This document shows positions 32,018 through 34,460 of a DNA stretch of 34,460 nucleotides, piece after piece; within the stretch, counting starts at the first letter, position 1; every line of letters starts with the position of its first letter. The position numbers were made by a program, and so were the translations under genes. This stretch comes from Thermocrinis sp. (lineage in GTDB: Bacteria; Aquificota; Aquificia; Aquificales; Aquificaceae). The notes beneath the pieces are model-generated. The model was not told the origin of the DNA, searched no databases, and was given only the letters and a program-made list of their open reading frames with translations. The DNA lies in NCBI RefSeq assembly GCF_036781485.1, contig NZ_DAIQAX010000014.1:1-34460 (forward strand), read 5' to 3'.

Positions 32018-32860
32018 ATGTTCTTCCAAGACATCATCATAAACCTACAGCGTTTTTGGGCTGAAAAGGGATGCGCAGTTTGGCAACCTTACGACATAGA
32101 AACAGGGGCTGGGACGATGAACCCAGCTACGTTTTTGAAAGTGCTTGGACCCAAACCATGGAACGTGGCCTATGTGGAGCCATCAAGAAGACCAAAGGAT
32201 GGAAGATATGGAGAAAACCCAAACAGGCTTCAGCACTACTTTCAGTTTCAAGTAATACTAAAGCCTGCACCAGACAATCCGCAAGATATATATCTTGAAA
32301 GCTTACAAGCCTTAGGCATAGACCCAAAAGAGCACGATATTAGGTTTGTGGAGGACGATTGGGAGTCTCCCACTTTGGGTGCTTGGGGCTTGGGATGGGA
32401 AGTTTGGCTTGACGGTATGGAAATAACTCAATTTACTTACTTTCAGCAGGCTGGTGGGATAGATCTTGAAGAAATCTCCGTGGAAATTACCTATGGGCTG
32501 GAGCGTATCGCCATGTATCTTCAGGGTGTGAATAGCGTTTATGACATAAAGTGGAATCAGTGGCTCACTTATGGGGATGTGTTCAAGCGTGCTGAGTATG
32601 AGTGGAGCGTGTATAACTTTGAAAAATCTAACCCAGAACTTCTTTTTAATCTCTACGAGCTATACGAGAGAGAGGTAAAAAGGCTACTCCAAGAGCGGTT
32701 AGTTCTTCCCGCATACGACTATCTCCTCAAATGTTCCCATACTTTTAACCTCTTAGATGCAAGGGGTGTAATATCCGTGCAGGAAAGGGCAAGATATATA
32801 CGCAGGATGAACAACTTGGCAAAGGAGATAGCCAAGCTTTACCTTGAGGTGTATGCATGA
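32018..32860 (+). CDS. glyQ: Glycyl-tRNA synthetase alpha subunit
   Basis: Catalytic subunit of the bacterial tetrameric (alpha2beta2) glycyl-tRNA synthetase. The 280-residue protein begins MFFQDIIINLQRFWAEKGC, a near-exact family start, and continues with the QPYDIETGAGTMNPATFL, YVEPSRRPKDGRYGENPNR and GWEVWLDGMEITQFTYFQQ blocks that make up the class II core. The ATG at 32018 is used rather than an upstream in-frame TTG because homologues begin there and the promoter leaves no room for more. The beta subunit glyS does not follow; ridA does, overlapping by 4 bases. GlyS must therefore be encoded elsewhere. Confidence 0.98.
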   Translation: MFFQDIIINLQRFWAEKGCAVWQPYDIETGAGTMNPATFLKVLGPKPWNVAYVEPSRRPKDGRYGENPNRLQHYFQFQVILKPAPDNPQDIYLESLQALGIDPKEHDIRFVEDDWESPTLGAWGLGWEVWLDGMEITQFTYFQQAGGIDLEEISVEITYGLERIAMYLQGVNSVYDIKWNQWLTYGDVFKRAEYEWSVYNFEKSNPELLFNLYELYEREVKRLLQERLVLPAYDYLLKCSHTFNLLDARGVISVQERARYIRRMNNLAKEIAKLYLEVYA

Positions 32861-33243
32861 AGACAGAGGTTTTTACGGATAAGGCACCAAAGCCAGTAGG
32901 TCCTTATTCTCAAGCGGTAAGGGTAGGAAATTTCCTGTTTCTTTCAGGACAGATAGGCATAGAGCCAAGCACGGGCAGGTTAAAGGAAGACTTTCAGGAG
33001 CAAGCAAAACAGGCTTTTGAAAATGTAGGTGCGATCCTTGAGCAAGCAGGATACTCTTGGGAAAACGTGGTTAGGGTTGTGGTGTATCTAAGGGACCTCT
33101 CAAAGTTTAGGGAGTTAAACGACATTTATGAGAAGATCTTCAAAGAAGTAAAGGTTAAACCAGCAAGAAGCACTGTGGAAGTTAGCAACCTACCACTTGG
33201 AGCAATGATTGAAGTGGAAATCACCGCCTACAAAGAAGGGTAG
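32857..33243 (+). CDS. ridA: RidA family 2-iminobutanoate/2-iminopropanoate deaminase
   Basis: Hydrolyses reactive enamine/imine intermediates made by PLP enzymes such as threonine dehydratase, protecting branched-chain and other pathways. The 128 residues match the YjgF/YER057c/UK114 family: KAPKPVGPYSQAV near the N-terminus, FLSGQIGIEPSTG, the QAFENVGAILEQAG helix, the catalytic Arg in KPARSTVEV, and the end GAMIEVEITAY. A homotrimer is expected. It is coupled to glyQ by an ATGA overlap and its last 16 bases overlap the convergent thiD gene. Confidence 0.96.
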   Translation: MKTEVFTDKAPKPVGPYSQAVRVGNFLFLSGQIGIEPSTGRLKEDFQEQAKQAFENVGAILEQAGYSWENVVRVVVYLRDLSKFRELNDIYEKIFKEVKVKPARSTVEVSNLPLGAMIEVEITAYKEG

Positions 33244-34046
33244 AACTGCCACATGTGGTTTAACGGTCCGTGCCCCTTTCCGATGCTAAGAGAGTGCTTT
33301 ATAGCTCCCTGCACGTAATCCCGAGCCTTCTTTACCGCTTCCTTGAGCTCTAAACCTTTTGCTAAGTAGCTGGCTATTGCGGAAGCCAGAGTGCAACCGG
33401 TGCCATGGGTGTTTTTTGTATTTATCCTTTCGTAAATTAAATACTCAAAGCTTGAACCGTCATAAAGAACATCCACAAGCCTATCTCCTTCCATATGACC
33501 ACCTTTAACAAGAACCGCCTTAGTCCCAAGGGAGTAGAGTAATTTACAAGCCTGCTCCATATCTTCCACGGTCTTTATCTTTATACCTGTAAGGGCCTCC
33601 GCTTCTGGTATGTTCGGTGTAATGATGGTGGCTAATGGTATAAGAAGCTCCTTGAGAGCCAATTCGTCAGAGCTTTTCAAAAGGGGATCTCCAGACTTTG
33701 CCCGCATAACTGGGTCCACGACCAACTTCTGGATGTTAAAGTCCTTTATAGCCTTTGCCACCACTTCCACTATTCCGCTGTGAGAAAGCATACCTGTTTT
33801 TACCACATCCACGCCTATGTCCTCTACCACCACCTTTATCTGCGCATAGACCACCTCAGGTGGCAAATTCCACACCCCAAAGACTCCAACCGTGTTCTGA
33901 ACGGTAATGGAAGTAATTGCACTCATTCCAAAAACACCAAGGGCTGTGAAGGTCTTAAGGTCTGCCTGGATACCTGCGCCACCTCCACTGTCAGAACCTG
34001 CTACAGTTAAAACCCTCGGTATGAGGCTGTTCCGAAAATCCCTCAT
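33228..34046 (-). CDS. thiD: Hydroxymethylpyrimidine/phosphomethylpyrimidine kinase
   Basis: Phosphorylates the thiamine pyrimidine HMP and then HMP-P. From the ATG at 34046 it has 272 residues. The ribokinase-fold signatures are VAGSDSGGGAGIQADLKTF (residues 15-33), VDPVMRAKSGD, TPNIPEAEALTG and NTHGTGCTLASAI with catalytic C218. The first nine residues (MRDFRNSLI) lie before the family's usual start and are encoded by DNA that also forms the 3' end of the transposon gene upstream: the ATG overlaps that gene's TGA. A longer open frame to 34121 is unlikely to be translated. The N-terminus may thus have been replaced by insertion. Confidence 0.93.
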   Translation of the reverse strand: MRDFRNSLIPRVLTVAGSDSGGGAGIQADLKTFTALGVFGMSAITSITVQNTVGVFGVWNLPPEVVYAQIKVVVEDIGVDVVKTGMLSHSGIVEVVAKAIKDFNIQKLVVDPVMRAKSGDPLLKSSDELALKELLIPLATIITPNIPEAEALTGIKIKTVEDMEQACKLLYSLGTKAVLVKGGHMEGDRLVDVLYDGSSFEYLIYERINTKNTHGTGCTLASAIASYLAKGLELKEAVKKARDYVQGAIKHSLSIGKGHGPLNHMWQFYPSL

Positions 34047-34075
34047 CGAGACGTCCCCCCAGCCCCTAAAGGAAC
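34021..34075 (-). ncRNA. Candidate 3' end of an omega-RNA / transposon right-end structure
   Basis: On the minus strand ATGAGG (34046-34041) and CCTCAT (34026-34021) form a perfect 6-base-pair stem with a 14-base loop. The loop contains GGAAC (34033-34029), complementary to GTTCC (34075-34071) about 38 bases upstream, so a pseudoknot is possible. Position at the 3' end of a TnpB-like gene is where guide (omega) RNAs of such elements terminate. This is a structural prediction only; the stem also includes the thiD start codon. Confidence 0.35.
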
Positions 34076-34460
34076 TAACCTGCTCTTCACCCTTTCCCAC
34101 ACCCCCTTCAAAACTTGCCAAGGACTTTGACTGGTTTTACCCAGCCCCTGTTTGGGATTCCTTCCCTTGGCTTCCTTACAGGACCTTGGCTCACTCCGAA
34201 GGCTTTCAAGCTCTTTTAAGCTTTCATGAACTTTCCTTAGCTCATCCCTCCACTCCCTTTCCTTCTCCTCATAGCGGAAAACGGCATACTCTAAGTATTC
34301 TCTGTCTGATAAGAGCTTTAGATAATTCTCTGGTATTTCTTCCTTCAAACTTAGCGCCCTCCTTCCTATAAAATATGCCCCAGCTATATCCTTGTCTATC
34401 CCAAACTGTGGTACATACTTCAAAGCTCCTATCACTGACGTGTAAGCTGGATTTACTTTG
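34043..34460 (-). CDS. TnpB-like (IS200/IS605 OrfB-related) transposon protein, C-terminal part
   Basis: The frame is open to the right window edge, so only the last 138 codons are visible and the start lies outside. The visible N-terminal end has VNPAYTS followed by VIGALKYVPQFGIDKDIAGAYFIGRR, the pattern at the end of the RuvC-like nuclease of a TnpB-related family, with the third catalytic Asp probably the one in KDIAGA. The zinc ribbon (CxxC...CxxC) usually found between these elements is missing, as in that subgroup. The rest is a basic and polar tail (YEEKEREW...GGTSR) with no recognised fold, probably because the DNA also encodes the guide-RNA scaffold. It overlaps thiD by 4 bases. Confidence 0.75.
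   Translation of the reverse strand, partial: KVNPAYTSVIGALKYVPQFGIDKDIAGAYFIGRRALSLKEEIPENYLKLLSDREYLEYAVFRYEEKEREWRDELRKVHESLKELESLRSEPRSCKEAKGRNPKQGLGKTSQSPWQVLKGVWERVKSRLVPLGAGGTSR

Noticed and set aside
34047..34121. 25-codon N-terminal extension of thiD
   Set aside because: The extra residues match nothing in the ThiD family and lie entirely within the TnpB-like gene; the ATG at 34046 is better placed.

Overview
The window looks like a stretch of core chromosome from a thermophilic, Gram-negative chemolithoautotroph of the order Aquificales (Aquificaceae; an Aquifex, Hydrogenobacter or Thermocrinis relative). This rests on protein sequences rich in Lys, Glu, Arg and Ile, very tight packing with mostly 1-4 base overlaps, an outer-membrane and lipid A gene set (lpxA, an Omp85 protein), a cyclopropane fatty acid synthase, and short operons that mix unrelated housekeeping genes. 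The genus is not decidable from the sequence. Nearly every base is coding. No rRNA, tRNA, CRISPR array or convincing rho-independent terminator was seen, and no non-coding stretch exceeds 300 bases (the longest is 221, at 26244-26464).

Layout. 1-8801 (minus strand): argG, aroD, secD and uvrA, then ilvC with its own promoter, a CDP-alcohol phosphatidyltransferase, an archaeal-type riboflavin-pathway reductase and nuoA. 8840-12693 (plus): corA, a one-helix hypothetical, a ROK sugar kinase, a FliK-like protein and a free-standing FlhB C-terminal domain. 12690-14952 (minus): two unrecognised genes around hslU. 14983-17769 (plus): glnE. 17766-20769 (minus): a reduced molybdopterin-oxidoreductase-like protein, a CinA lacking its first domain, and lpxA. 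20805-23656: an MlaF-like ABC ATPase, cyclopropane synthase (minus) and galU. 23622-26243 (minus): a large Omp85 protein. 26465-33243 (plus): an Hdr/GlpC-like Fe-S protein behind a strong operator-bearing promoter, thrS, a small acidic protein, dapB, archease, a UbiA prenyltransferase, glyQ and ridA. 33228-34460 (minus): thiD, overlapped at its start by the 3' end of a TnpB-like transposon gene that runs off the right edge.

Functional themes. Amino-acid synthesis and its control (argG, aroD, ilvC, dapB, glnE, ridA), envelope building (lpxA, Omp85, MlaF-like, cfa, galU, secD, CDP-alcohol phosphatidyltransferase), quinone and respiration (nuoA, UbiA), translation (thrS, glyQ), repair and proteolysis (uvrA, hslU), and motility-linked secretion (FliK-like plus FlhX).

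The most notable observations are: (i) seven genes whose start codon lies only 6-10 bases after a -10 hexamer and lacks a Shine-Dalgarno, implying leaderless or near-leaderless mRNAs; (ii) a perfect 7-1-7 palindrome filling the spacer of a consensus promoter ahead of the Fe-S protein; (iii) a TnpB-like gene whose end, with a hairpin and possible pseudoknot, forms the first codons of thiD; (iv) a 515-residue molybdopterin-family protein with an intact [4Fe-4S] motif but no evident metal-ligand Cys; and (v) all five convergent gene pairs overlap at their 3' ends.
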